Shown here piece by piece: positions 35,981 through 46,371 of a stretch of DNA of 64,000 nt (positions are counted from its first letter, which is position 1; each line of letters begins with the position of its first letter). This DNA comes from Xenophilus azovorans DSM 13620. Lineage in GTDB: Bacteria; Pseudomonadota; Gammaproteobacteria; Burkholderiales; Burkholderiaceae_C. Position numbers and translations under genes: made by a program. The stretch covers positions 1-64,000 of the forward strand of contig NZ_JQKD01000017.1 in the NCBI RefSeq assembly GCF_000745855.1, read 5' to 3'. The notes under the pieces were generated by a model. The model was not told where the DNA came from. It searched no databases and saw only the letters and a list, made by a program, of their open reading frames with translations.

Positions 35981-37543
35981 ATGAAGCTCTTCCAGCGCGC
36001 GCAGAACTCGCTGTTCGGCGAGATCCTCGACTCCCTGCTGGCGCCGGCGCTGCTGATCGTGCTGCTGTCCATCGGCGTGACCTGGCTGGTGGCCCGCGGC
36101 ATCGCCAACGCGCCCTACGACCGGGCGCTGGCGCACGGCGTGCGCGTGCTGGCGCAGGAGGCGGTGACGGCGCAGCAGCAGGAGCGCGCCTTCGCGCCCA
36201 CGCCGGCGCTGATGGCGCTGCTGCGCGGCAGCGAGCACGACCAGGCCTGGTACCAGGTGGTCGACGAGGCCGGCCGCCACGTCGCCGGCCATGCCGACCT
36301 GCCGCCGCCGCTGAGCGACGCCGCGGCGCCCGGCACCGTCTACATCACCGACGGCCTGCTGGGCGGCCAGGAGGTGCGCATCGCCCAGCTGCGGGTGCCC
36401 CTGGGCCGCCCCGGGCAGCCGGCCTTCAACGGGCCGCCGCGCATCGTGCTGGGCGAGGGCAACGCGCCGGAGCCGCTGCCCGCCACCGAGCCGCCGCGCC
36501 CCGACGACGGCGCCGGCCCCGCCGCCGGCAAGGGCCGCGCGCTGGTGGTGCAGCTGGCCGAGACGCGCCGCCGCCAGGCCGTGCATGCGGGCGAGATCAC
36601 CACCGGCGTGCTGCTGCCGCAGTTCGCGCTGCTGCCGCTGGCGGTGATGCTGCTGTGGATCGCGCTGGCGCGCGGCATCAAGCCGCTGTCGGTGGTGGAG
36701 GAGCGCATCCGCGAGCGCCGCCCCGACGACCTGAGCCCCATCGACGAGACCACCGTGCCGCTGGAGGTGGCGCCGCTGGTGTCGGCGCTGAACGTGCTGC
36801 TGGGCAAGCTGGCCGACTCCATCAACACGCAGAAGCGCTTCCTGGCCGATGCCGCGCACCAGCTCAAGACGCCGCTGGCCGGGCTGCGCATGCAGGCCGA
36901 CCTGGCGCTGCGTGAGGCGGCCGACGCGCAGGCGCTCAAGCAGTCGCTCAAGCAGATCGGGCGCTCCAGCATCCGCGCCACCCACACCGTCAACCAGCTG
37001 CTGGCGCTGGCGCGTGCCGAGGGCGGCAGCGGCGCGCTGGCGCGCCAGCCCTGCGACATGGCGCGCCTGACCATGGAGGTGGTGCGCGAGGCGGTCCCCC
37101 GCGCCATGGACCGCGCGCTGGACCTGGGCTACGACGGCGCCGAGCCCGGCACCCGCGGCGTGGAGGTGCTGGGCAACGCCACGCTGCTGCGCGAGCTGAT
37201 CCGCAACCTGCTGGACAACGCCATCAACTACACGCCCTCCAGCCCCGAGCGGCAGGGCGTGATCACCGCGCGCGTGCTGGCCGACCCCTTCGGCCACGTG
37301 CTGCTGCTGCAGGTGGAGGACACCGGCCCGGGCATCGCGGAGGCCGAGCGCGACCTGGTGTTCGAGCCCTTCTACCGCGTGCTGGGCAACGAGGCCGACG
37401 GCTCCGGCCTGGGCCTGCCGATCGTGCGCGAGATCGCCGGCCAGCACCGCGCCACCATCACGCTGGAGGACGCGCATCCGGGCATGCAGCCGCCGGGCAC
37501 GCGGGTGACGGTGCGCTTCGATACCTCGCAGGAAACGGCGTAG
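35981..37543 (+). CDS. tctE: Sensor histidine kinase (TctE-like)
   Basis: This 520-aa protein has an N-terminal helix (about 18-40), a periplasmic 2CSK_N-type sensor (about 42-205) with a Pro/Gly-rich insert, and a second helix near 215. The H-box is ADAAHQLKTPLAGLRMQ near 294, the N-box LIRNLLDNAINYTP near 408, G1 VEDTGPGI, F-box FEPFYRV and G2 GSGLGLPIVREIAG. TctE normally senses tricarboxylates, but no tctCBA transporter genes are in the window, so the signal is open. Confidence 0.88.
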   Translation: MKLFQRAQNSLFGEILDSLLAPALLIVLLSIGVTWLVARGIANAPYDRALAHGVRVLAQEAVTAQQQERAFAPTPALMALLRGSEHDQAWYQVVDEAGRHVAGHADLPPPLSDAAAPGTVYITDGLLGGQEVRIAQLRVPLGRPGQPAFNGPPRIVLGEGNAPEPLPATEPPRPDDGAGPAAGKGRALVVQLAETRRRQAVHAGEITTGVLLPQFALLPLAVMLLWIALARGIKPLSVVEERIRERRPDDLSPIDETTVPLEVAPLVSALNVLLGKLADSINTQKRFLADAAHQLKTPLAGLRMQADLALREAADAQALKQSLKQIGRSSIRATHTVNQLLALARAEGGSGALARQPCDMARLTMEVVREAVPRAMDRALDLGYDGAEPGTRGVEVLGNATLLRELIRNLLDNAINYTPSSPERQGVITARVLADPFGHVLLLQVEDTGPGIAEAERDLVFEPFYRVLGNEADGSGLGLPIVREIAGQHRATITLEDAHPGMQPPGTRVTVRFDTSQETA

Positions 37544-37563
37544 GGCGCCGAGGCGCCGCCCGG

Positions 37564-37800
37564 CTACTGCGGCGCGACGGGCGCGGGCGGTGCCGGGGCG
37601 GCCTCGGGCGCGGCGACAGGCGCAGGCGGGGCCGGCACGTCCGGCGCGCCCGGGCGGCCGAGCTGCAGCACCTCCGGCCGCACCTGCTGCTGCAGGCGAT
37701 GCGGCTCGCGCTCCTGCGCCGCCGGGTCGTCGCCGCGCGACCACCACCAGTAGCCCAGGTTGGCGAGGACCAGCACGGCGAGCAGCAGGCGCAGCAGCAT
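37564..37800 (-). CDS. Small membrane-anchored Pro/Ala-rich protein
   Basis: This 78-aa protein has one N-terminal helix (MLLRLLLAVLVLANLGYWWW), a charged stretch (EREPHRLQQQVRPEVLQL) and a tail of Ala/Pro repeats. The first 45 residues resemble the N-terminus of SPOR-type proteins that often sit downstream of birA in related bacteria, but the SPOR domain is missing. It may be a shortened version. It ends 12 bases before the fic gene region on the same strand (fic lies upstream). Confidence 0.6.
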   Translation of the reverse strand: MLLRLLLAVLVLANLGYWWWSRGDDPAAQEREPHRLQQQVRPEVLQLGRPGAPDVPAPPAPVAAPEAAPAPPAPVAPQ

Positions 37801-37812
37801 GGGGGCGGATTG

Positions 37813-38415
37813 TCACTCCGACAGAGGGGCGCCGATGCAGCGGTCGAAGACGGCTTCCATGCGCTCGTAGTCGCACACCACGGCGTCCACGTTGGCCTGC
37901 AGCCAAGCTTCGGGCCTCACCTGCCACCAGTCGATCGCATGACCCGCATTGATCACGATCTGCTCGAACAGCAGGCGCAGGGCGCGCCCGTTGCCTTCCC
38001 GGAAAGGATGGACCATGTTCAGATCGCCATAGGCGACGGCACATTCCCGGACCAGCGCCGGCCGCGCCAGACCTTCCAGCCAGTTCTTGCCGGCCAATGC
38101 GCCGAATATCTTGGCGGCCTCCACCGCGATGCGGGATACATGGCAGAACCGCGTTCCCGATTTGGAGATATCCACCGTCCGCAATTCGCCCGCCCAGTCG
38201 TAGACGTCCCCGAACAGCTGGCGATGCAAGGCCTGGAGGGCGTGCAGATCATAGGGTGGCGGTGCGAACTCGATCCTGCTTGCAGCAATGGAAGACAACG
38301 CCCGTTCGGCCGCCGCCAACGCGGCTTCGTCCTGCAGGCCCAGGCGGTTGCGCAGCACGCCGGACTGCGGATCGCAGTAGGGATCGGGGCCCGTACCGTA
38401 CTTGTCCAGGATCAA
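37813..38415 (-). CDS. fic: Fic-domain AMP/nucleotidyl-transferase toxin
   Basis: This 200-aa class I Fic protein carries HPFREGNGRALR near 137, the full HxFx(D/E)GNGRxxR active site that transfers AMP (or another nucleotide part) to a Tyr/Ser/Thr of a target. GDVYDWAGELRTVDISK near 70 is the flap region. The start is TTG 38415, which overlaps the stop of the small antitoxin gene (TTGA). The catalytic His and both glycines are present, so activity must be held off by its partner. Confidence 0.9.
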   Translation of the reverse strand: MILDKYGTGPDPYCDPQSGVLRNRLGLQDEAALAAAERALSSIAASRIEFAPPPYDLHALQALHRQLFGDVYDWAGELRTVDISKSGTRFCHVSRIAVEAAKIFGALAGKNWLEGLARPALVRECAVAYGDLNMVHPFREGNGRALRLLFEQIVINAGHAIDWWQVRPEAWLQANVDAVVCDYERMEAVFDRCIGAPLSE

Positions 38416-38597
38416 TCCTTGGCGCGCCGCCGAACGCCCGCCTGCTTCAGCACCGCCTCGCGCGTGGGAAGCGGACGCTGACCATCGGCAGGCGTTGTGT
38501 CAAAGCCCTCCAGTCGCAGGCTGGCCGCGTAGTTGGACCGCCTCATTCGGGCGAAATGCGCCTTCTTGGATTGCAGGTCGAGAGAAGCTTTCATCAT
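38412..38597 (-). CDS. YhfG-type Fic antitoxin
   Basis: This 61-aa protein starts at ATG 38597 (or 38594). Residues 10-31 (SKKAHFARMRRSNYAASLRL) lead into SLRLEG, which fits the class I antitoxin inhibitory motif (S/T)xxxE(G/N): Ser and Glu contact the Fic active site and block ATP binding. The following PLPTREAVL is typical of YhfG proteins. It lies directly upstream of, and is coupled to, fic. Confidence 0.85.
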   Translation of the reverse strand: MMKASLDLQSKKAHFARMRRSNYAASLRLEGFDTTPADGQRPLPTREAVLKQAGVRRRAKD

Positions 38598-38626
38598 TCG
38601 GCACCCGATGACGAGGATGGTCCATT

Positions 38627-39436
38627 CTAGGAAGTCGGGCCGCCTGCCGGCGGCATGCCGCGCGGCCGGGCGCTCACCTCGGCGCTGGTCACGGCCTGCA
38701 CGCCGGCGGCCGTGCGCACGAGCAGCTCGCCGCCCGCGCCCACGCCTTCGCACAGGCCGGCGGTGCCGTCGCTGAGCACCACCTCGCGCCCGCGCAGCGC
38801 GTCGCGGACCGCGAAGCGGGGCGCCACCGGCGCGAAGCCCGCGCGCTCGAAGCGCAGCACCTCGGCCACCAGCACGGGCGCGATGCGCGCCAGCACGGCG
38901 TCCGGCCCGGCACCCGGCCACCACTCGCGCACGGCGGCCGGCGCCGTGCGCAGGCCCTCGGCCGGCCGCCCGGCCAGGTTCAGGCCGATGCCGATGACGA
39001 CCTGCCGCGCGGTACCGGCGGGGGCGCCCCCCGGCGCGCCGGCCGTCTCGATGAGGATGCCGCCGAGCTTGCGGTCCTGGCGCCACAGGTCGTTGGGCCA
39101 CTTCAGCTGCACGCGGGCGGCGCCGTCGGCGTCCAGCGACTCGGCCACGCTCACGCCCACGGCCAGCGACAGGCCGGACCAGTCGGCCGGCGCCAGCGGC
39201 AGGGACAGCGAGAAGGTGAGCGAATCGCCGGGGGCGCTGTCCCAGCCGCGCCCGACGCGGCCGCGGCCGGCCGTCTGGCGCGCGGCGACCAGCAGCACCG
39301 GCGAGGTGTCGCCGGCGCGCGCGCGGCCCATGAGTTCGGTGTTGGTGGAGGCGATCTCGTCCACCCGCTCCACCGCCAGGCCGGGCAGCAGCGCCGCCAG
39401 TTGCGCGGACAGCGAGGACAGGGCCGCCGCGCTCAC
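38627..39436 (-). CDS. birA: Biotin--[acetyl-CoA-carboxylase] ligase
   Basis: This 269-aa protein starts at GTG 39436 (GTGA overlap with the SET gene stop). It is the short form without an HTH domain. ASTNTELMGRA near 31, ARQTAGRGRVGRGWDS near 51 (biotinyl-AMP loop), LKWPNDLWRQDRKLGGILIE near 109 and GIGLNL near 150 are diagnostic. It attaches biotin to the carboxyl carrier protein. In related genomes coaX usually follows birA; here a Fic module does. Confidence 0.95.
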   Translation of the reverse strand: MSAAALSSLSAQLAALLPGLAVERVDEIASTNTELMGRARAGDTSPVLLVAARQTAGRGRVGRGWDSAPGDSLTFSLSLPLAPADWSGLSLAVGVSVAESLDADGAARVQLKWPNDLWRQDRKLGGILIETAGAPGGAPAGTARQVVIGIGLNLAGRPAEGLRTAPAAVREWWPGAGPDAVLARIAPVLVAEVLRFERAGFAPVAPRFAVRDALRGREVVLSDGTAGLCEGVGAGGELLVRTAAGVQAVTSAEVSARPRGMPPAGGPTS

Positions 39437-40050
39437 CCGGCAGCCTCTGCCTTGCGGGCCTTCTTCCCGTCCTTCTTCCCGTCCTTCTTCCCGGCCTTTT
39501 TCTTCTTGTCCTTGGCCTTGGCCTTCTTCTTTTTCTTCTTCTTCTTCTTTTTCGCGCCGTCCTCGTCGTCGTCCTTCGGCGCGAGCAGCGTGCCGCGGCA
39601 GGCGGCAGCGCCGCACCAGCAGGGGAACTCGGCCAGCAGCTTGGGCGTGTAGGGCTCGTCGATGATCAGGCCGTAGTCGTAGCTCAGCTCCTCGCCGGCC
39701 TCGATGTTGCGCAGCGCCTTGATGAACACGCGCCCGCCGTCCTCGTCGGCGATGCAGTTCGGGTCGCAGGAGTGGTTGATCCAGCGCGCCGCGTTGCCCT
39801 TGACGCCGCCGTCGATCACACGCTCGTCGTCGATGTGGAAGTAGAAGGTGTGGTTGGGCTGCGCCGGGTCGTGCGGGTGGCGGCGCAGGGCTTCCTTCCA
39901 GGAGATCACCTCGCCCTTGTATTCGATGACGCGCTCGCCCTCGGCGATGGGCTGCACGGCGAACACGCCGTTGCCGTGCACGGCCGAGCGCCGCGTCTGG
40001 ATGCGCCGGGCGGGCGAAGCCGACGGCGAGGTGGGGGATTTGCTGGGCAT
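39433..40050 (-). CDS. SET-domain protein lysine methyltransferase
   Basis: This 205-aa protein starts at ATG 40050. The SET domain (about 18-155) has GNGVFAVQPIAEGERVIEYKG, the cofactor-site RWINHSCDPNC near 86 and the catalytic Tyr region GEELSYDYG near 116. A post-SET zinc motif follows as FPCWCGAAACRGTLL. The last 45 residues are almost all Lys with KKDG repeats, histone H1-like and probably DNA-binding. Substrates of bacterial SET proteins include histone-like proteins. It is divergent from topB-SWIB and translationally coupled to birA. Confidence 0.9.
   Translation of the reverse strand: MPSKSPTSPSASPARRIQTRRSAVHGNGVFAVQPIAEGERVIEYKGEVISWKEALRRHPHDPAQPNHTFYFHIDDERVIDGGVKGNAARWINHSCDPNCIADEDGGRVFIKALRNIEAGEELSYDYGLIIDEPYTPKLLAEFPCWCGAAACRGTLLAPKDDDEDGAKKKKKKKKKKAKAKDKKKKAGKKDGKKDGKKARKAEAAG
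39461..39553 (-). repeat. Tandem and polypyrimidine repeats in the SET gene tail
   Basis: Three 12-base units of TTCTTCCCGTCC type (39461-39472, 39473-39484, 39485-39496, the last with one change) encode KKDG. A pure pyrimidine tract of 32 bases (39522-39553, mostly CTT triplets) encodes ten lysines. Unit sizes are multiples of three, so slippage would change tail length without breaking the frame. Confidence 0.8.
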
Positions 40051-40082
40051 CGCCGAGTTCTGATAGCTTGAATACAGGCACC

Positions 40083-40126
40083 TGCGCGCACGCACGTGCG
40101 TATGTGTGTGCGCGTGCATGCGCGCG
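40083..40126. other. 44-bp alternating purine-pyrimidine tract (Z-DNA type)
   Basis: From 40083 to 40126 every odd position is a pyrimidine and every even one a purine, mostly CG and TG/CA steps with only one TA step. Such tracts switch to Z-DNA under negative supercoiling. The tract occupies the centre of the 103-bp gap between the divergent SET and topB genes and ends 27 bases before the topB ATG. Confidence 0.9.
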
Positions 40127-40153
40127 AGAGGCGCGAGTATAGAGAGACCCCTG

Positions 40154-43102
<2,949 letters not shown>

Positions 43103-43157
43103 GGCCGCCCCGCGGCCGGTACGTCTCTTTACAGCGCCGCCCTGCGATCCCCGCATC

Positions 43158-44231
43158 ATGGGCGGCATGGATCTGGCGACGGCAAGGGCCTTGAAGGAAC
43201 AGGTGGCGCGGGAGATCGTGCGCCCGCGCCTGGCCGAGCTGTGGCTGGCGACGCGCGCGGTGCGCGCCGTCGGCGTGCGGCGGCTGACGCAGGCGCGGCC
43301 CGGCGTGGCGCTGGGCCTGGCCCGCGGCCCCGAGCCCGGCACCTACGTGCTGGCGGTGCGTCTGCAGCGGCGCACGGCCGCGCTGGACGAGACATTGCAG
43401 GCCGGCATCCAGCGCGTCGCCGGCCCGGCCGTGCAGATCGACTACATCGGCACCGTGTTCAAGGGCGCCCGCGCGGCACGGCGGGCGCCGCCCGGCGCGG
43501 CCGCGGCGACGCGGCCGTGGTACCAGCAGCGCCAGCGGCCGCTGCGCATCGGCTGCTCCTGCGGCCACGTCAACGTCACGGCCGGCACGCTGGGCGCCTT
43601 CGGCACGCACGGCGCGAGCGGGCAGGCGGTGATCCTGAGCAACAACCACGTGCTGGCCAACGAGAACAAGGCCCGCCAGGGCGACCCGATCCTGCAGCCC
43701 GGCGCCTACGACGGCGGCAGGCGGGGCAGCGACGCGGTGGCGCATCTGCTGGACCACGTGGCCCTGCTGCCGGGCATGAACAACGAGGTCGATGCGGCGA
43801 TCGCCGCCCTGCAGCCCGACGTGCCCTTCGAGCCCACGCTGCTGACCGACGCGCCGGCCGCCTGGGCCGGCCTGCGCGAGACGCCGGTCGAGCCGGGCGA
43901 GCCCGTGTTCAAGCTCGGGCGCACCACCGGCCTGACGCGCGGCGTGGTCAGCGCCATCGAGGTGGACGACGTGGTGGTGAGCTACGAGCGCGGCGAACTG
44001 GGCTTCGACCGCCAGACGGAGATCAGCAGCGCCGAGCAAGGGCGTCCCTTCAGCTCGGGCGGCGACAGCGGCTCGGTGATATTCGACATGCAGGGGCGGG
44101 CGTTCGGGCTGCTGTTTGCAGGCAGCGACCAGGGGGGCCACAATGATTTGGGCGTCACCTACGCCAACGACCTGCGGCGCGTGGCCGAACTGCTCGGCGT
44201 GAAGCTGAGCGGCCCGGCCGGCGCGCACTGA
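43158..44231 (+). CDS. Trypsin-like serine protease with N-terminal companion domain
   Basis: This 357-aa protein starts at ATG 43158 (43167 possible) and has no signal peptide. The N-terminal 100 residues hold a small domain (GTYVLAVRLQRRT, then AGPAVQIDYIGTVFKG). The protease part has His in ILSNNHVLANENK near 166, Asp in NNEVDAAIAAL near 215 and nucleophile Ser in SSGGDSGSVIFD near 306, the trypsin triad. The next small gene encodes a protein similar to the N-terminal domain alone. Being cytosolic, it may act in a conflict or quality-control system; this is inference. Confidence 0.8.
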   Translation: MGGMDLATARALKEQVAREIVRPRLAELWLATRAVRAVGVRRLTQARPGVALGLARGPEPGTYVLAVRLQRRTAALDETLQAGIQRVAGPAVQIDYIGTVFKGARAARRAPPGAAAATRPWYQQRQRPLRIGCSCGHVNVTAGTLGAFGTHGASGQAVILSNNHVLANENKARQGDPILQPGAYDGGRRGSDAVAHLLDHVALLPGMNNEVDAAIAALQPDVPFEPTLLTDAPAAWAGLRETPVEPGEPVFKLGRTTGLTRGVVSAIEVDDVVVSYERGELGFDRQTEISSAEQGRPFSSGGDSGSVIFDMQGRAFGLLFAGSDQGGHNDLGVTYANDLRRVAELLGVKLSGPAGAH

Positions 44232-44286
44232 AGACCGCAGCGCACCGCTGCCGGCGCATCTTCTTTTCTTTCCCCGAGGACGGAGC

Positions 44287-44523
44287 ATGCAGACCACCAT
44301 GGAACAAGCGCGCAAGGCCAAGCCCAAGGCCGTGGCCGCGGCGTCGGCATGCTCGCCCGTGGTCGGCGCCGGGCTGTGCAAGATCGGCGGCTCCTACGCC
44401 GTGAAGGTCAACCTGCGCGAGCCGTCGGCGTCGGTCGCCGGCCTGCCGGCCCGCATCGACGGCGTGCAGGTGATCTACGAGGTGGTCGGCCCCGTGCTGC
44501 TGCGGTCCGCCGCCTCCTCCTGA
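44287..44523 (+). CDS. Small protein resembling the protease N-terminal domain
   Basis: This 78-aa protein starts at ATG 44287 after GGAG. Residues 34-70 (CKIGGSYAVKVNLREPSAS, then IDGVQVIYEVVGPV) follow the same pattern as the domain ahead of the neighbouring protease: Gly, Tyr-x-V-x-V, a loop, Gly-V-x-V-x-Y and VG-V. It lies 55 bases downstream of the protease gene on the same strand. It may be a free-standing inhibitor, pro-domain or substrate-recognition subunit. No known family name is assigned. Confidence 0.65.
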   Translation: MQTTMEQARKAKPKAVAAASACSPVVGAGLCKIGGSYAVKVNLREPSASVAGLPARIDGVQVIYEVVGPVLLRSAASS

Positions 44524-44574
44524 GCGGCCCGCGGCCGTGCGCTACCCTTGATGCCCACCGGAGAAATGCAGACC

Positions 44575-45078
44575 ATGAGCAGCTTCACCCTTCACAGCCC
44601 CGACATCGCCGCCGACGGCACCATCGACAAGCGCTTCGAGTTCGACGGCTTCGGCTGCAGCGGCGAGAACAAGTCGCCCGCGCTGCAGTGGAGCGGCGCG
44701 CCGGCGGGCACGAAGAGCTTCGCCGTCAGCGTGTACGACCCGGACGCGCCCACCGGCTCCGGCTTCTGGCACTGGATGGTGGTGGACATCCCCGCATCGG
44801 TGACGGAACTGAAGGCCGATGCCGGCGCCGCCGGCGGCGCCAGGCTGCCGGCCGGCGCCTCGCACATCCGCATCGATTACGGCGTGTCGGCCTTCGGCGG
44901 CATGTGCCCGCCGCCGGGCGACAAGCCGCACCGCTACGTCTTCACCGTGTACGCGCTGGGCGTCGAGAAGCTGGAGCTGCCGCCCGACCCGACGGCCGCG
45001 CTGGCCGGCTTCATGATCAACGCCAACCTGCTGGGCAAGGCCGGCTTCACGGCGCACTACGGGCGGCCGGCGGCATGA
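44575..45078 (+). CDS. YbhB/YbcL-family PEBP-like protein
   Basis: This 167-aa protein starts at ATG 44575 (GGAG about 11 bases upstream; an ATG at 44566 is too close). It has the phosphatidylethanolamine-binding protein fold: ENKSPALQWSGAPAGTKSFAVSVYDPDAPTGSG (about 33-65; DPDAP is the ligand pocket), FWHWMVVDIP and DKPHRYVFTVYAL near 121. There is no signal peptide. Bacterial members are of unclear role. It is coupled to the lipoprotein gene by ATGA. Confidence 0.9.
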   Translation: MSSFTLHSPDIAADGTIDKRFEFDGFGCSGENKSPALQWSGAPAGTKSFAVSVYDPDAPTGSGFWHWMVVDIPASVTELKADAGAAGGARLPAGASHIRIDYGVSAFGGMCPPPGDKPHRYVFTVYALGVEKLELPPDPTAALAGFMINANLLGKAGFTAHYGRPAA

Positions 45079-45257
45079 GCGGGCTTTTGCAGCGGATCTG
45101 CGCGGCCCTGTGCGTGCTGGGCCTGGCAGCCCTCGCCTCGGGATGCGCCAGCCCGGCCGGCGGCGACGGCGCGCCGGCCGCCACGCGCAGCGGCGTGGAA
45201 GTCTTCGGCACCATCGACGCCGGCGTCAGCAGCGTGAAGAACAAGTCGGGCCGATAG
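45075..45257 (+). CDS. Small outer-membrane-type lipoprotein
   Basis: This 60-aa precursor starts at ATG 45075 overlapping the PEBP stop. A basic start and hydrophobic core (ALCVLGLAALA) end in the lipobox LASGC, cut before Cys 24. The mature part is about 37 residues: Gly/Ala-rich, then VEVFGTIDAGVSSVKNKSGR, which resembles the first strand of Burkholderiales porins. Function unknown. Confidence 0.7.
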   Translation: MSGLLQRICAALCVLGLAALASGCASPAGGDGAPAATRSGVEVFGTIDAGVSSVKNKSGR

Positions 45258-45282
45258 GCGCGACGCAACACCGGCCGTGCCG

Positions 45283-46173
45283 TCAGGCGCGCGCGCGGCC
45301 CTTGCGCTTCTGGATGTCGGGCTCGAGCGTGTCGAAGAAGGCCCGCACCATGCGCATCTCGCGTCGCTCGGCCAGGCACAGCACATGCGTGTAGGTGCGG
45401 ATCTGCGCGTCGCGGATGCGCACCATGTGCAGGCCGGGGCCCGGCACGTACTCGACCAGTGACACCGCGGCGATGCCCAGGCCCTGGGCGACCGCCTCGC
45501 GGATGATCTCCCGGCTGCTGATCTCCATCACGACCTCGGTCTTCACGCGGGCCTTGGCCAGTGCGGATTCGAGCGCCTTGCGCGTGGTGGAGCCCTGCTC
45601 GCGCAGGATCATCCGCTCACCCTCCAGTTCCGCGATGCCGATGTCCCGCCGCTGCGCGAAGCGGTGCGTGCCGGCGGTGAAGATCACCACGGGGTGCTCG
45701 CTGAAGGGCACGGAGACGAAGCGGTCGTCGCGCACGAACTGCGCGAGGACGCCCACGTCGGCGCGGTAGTCCAGCAGCCGGTCGAGCACGTCCTGCGAGT
45801 TCCCCGTGCTCACCGACACCTTGACCCCCGGGTATTGGCGGCTGAAGCCGCCGAGCATCCGCGTGACGTGATGCGGCCCCACGGCGGCCACGCGCAGGTG
45901 GCCGCTGCGCAGCTCGCCCGCGTTGCCCAGCAGCTGCACGGCATCGGCCTCCAGGCTGAACATCTGCTGCGACAGCTGCATGAGCTGCTCGCCCAGCTCG
46001 GTGAGCTGCACGGAGCGCCCCCGCCGGTGGAAGAGCTCGATGTTGTACGTCTCCTCCAGCAGGCGGACCTGCGTCGTGATGGTGGGCTGGCTCACGTGGA
46101 GGAGTTCGGCCGCGGAGGTGAAGCCTCCGGTGCGCGCGACGGCGTGGAACGAGCGCAGTTGGGTGAGCCGCAT
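45283..46173 (-). CDS. LysR-family regulator of the phosphonate locus
   Basis: This 296-aa LysR protein has an N-terminal HTH (about 1-60: LRSFHAVARTGGFTSAAELL, then HVSQPTITTQVRLLEE) and a periplasmic-binding-type effector domain. The HTH resembles the LysR group linked to 2-aminoethylphosphonate breakdown genes. It is divergent from the ABC importer across a 198-bp gap with a 13-bp palindrome. It most likely activates the operon when a phosphonate is present. Confidence 0.85.
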   Translation of the reverse strand: MRLTQLRSFHAVARTGGFTSAAELLHVSQPTITTQVRLLEETYNIELFHRRGRSVQLTELGEQLMQLSQQMFSLEADAVQLLGNAGELRSGHLRVAAVGPHHVTRMLGGFSRQYPGVKVSVSTGNSQDVLDRLLDYRADVGVLAQFVRDDRFVSVPFSEHPVVIFTAGTHRFAQRRDIGIAELEGERMILREQGSTTRKALESALAKARVKTEVVMEISSREIIREAVAQGLGIAAVSLVEYVPGPGLHMVRIRDAQIRTYTHVLCLAERREMRMVRAFFDTLEPDIQKRKGRARA

Positions 46174-46235
46174 ATGGGATTTGCCTTGCGTAGTATCCCG
46201 GACAAACTATTCATTCAGTATATGTGAAGGCATCA

Positions 46236-46248
46236 CAAATTCAATTTG
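46236..46248. promoter_or_regulatory. Palindrome in the lysR/importer gap, likely LysR site
   Basis: CAAATTCAATTTG is a perfect inverted repeat (six-base arms, one-base centre) in AT-rich DNA between the divergent genes. A 10-of-13 match lies ahead of phnA at 55244-55256. Repetition at two promoters of one locus supports a regulator site. Confidence 0.55.
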
Positions 46249-46371
46249 CTCAATGGATACCGCCCTCCAATAATTTGCTCGCATACAAGGCATGGAAAGC
46301 CCTCGGGAGGGCGTTTCGCGCGATCTGCAGGACGCCCGGACATGTGCTGACATATCTAACAGGAGACCACG

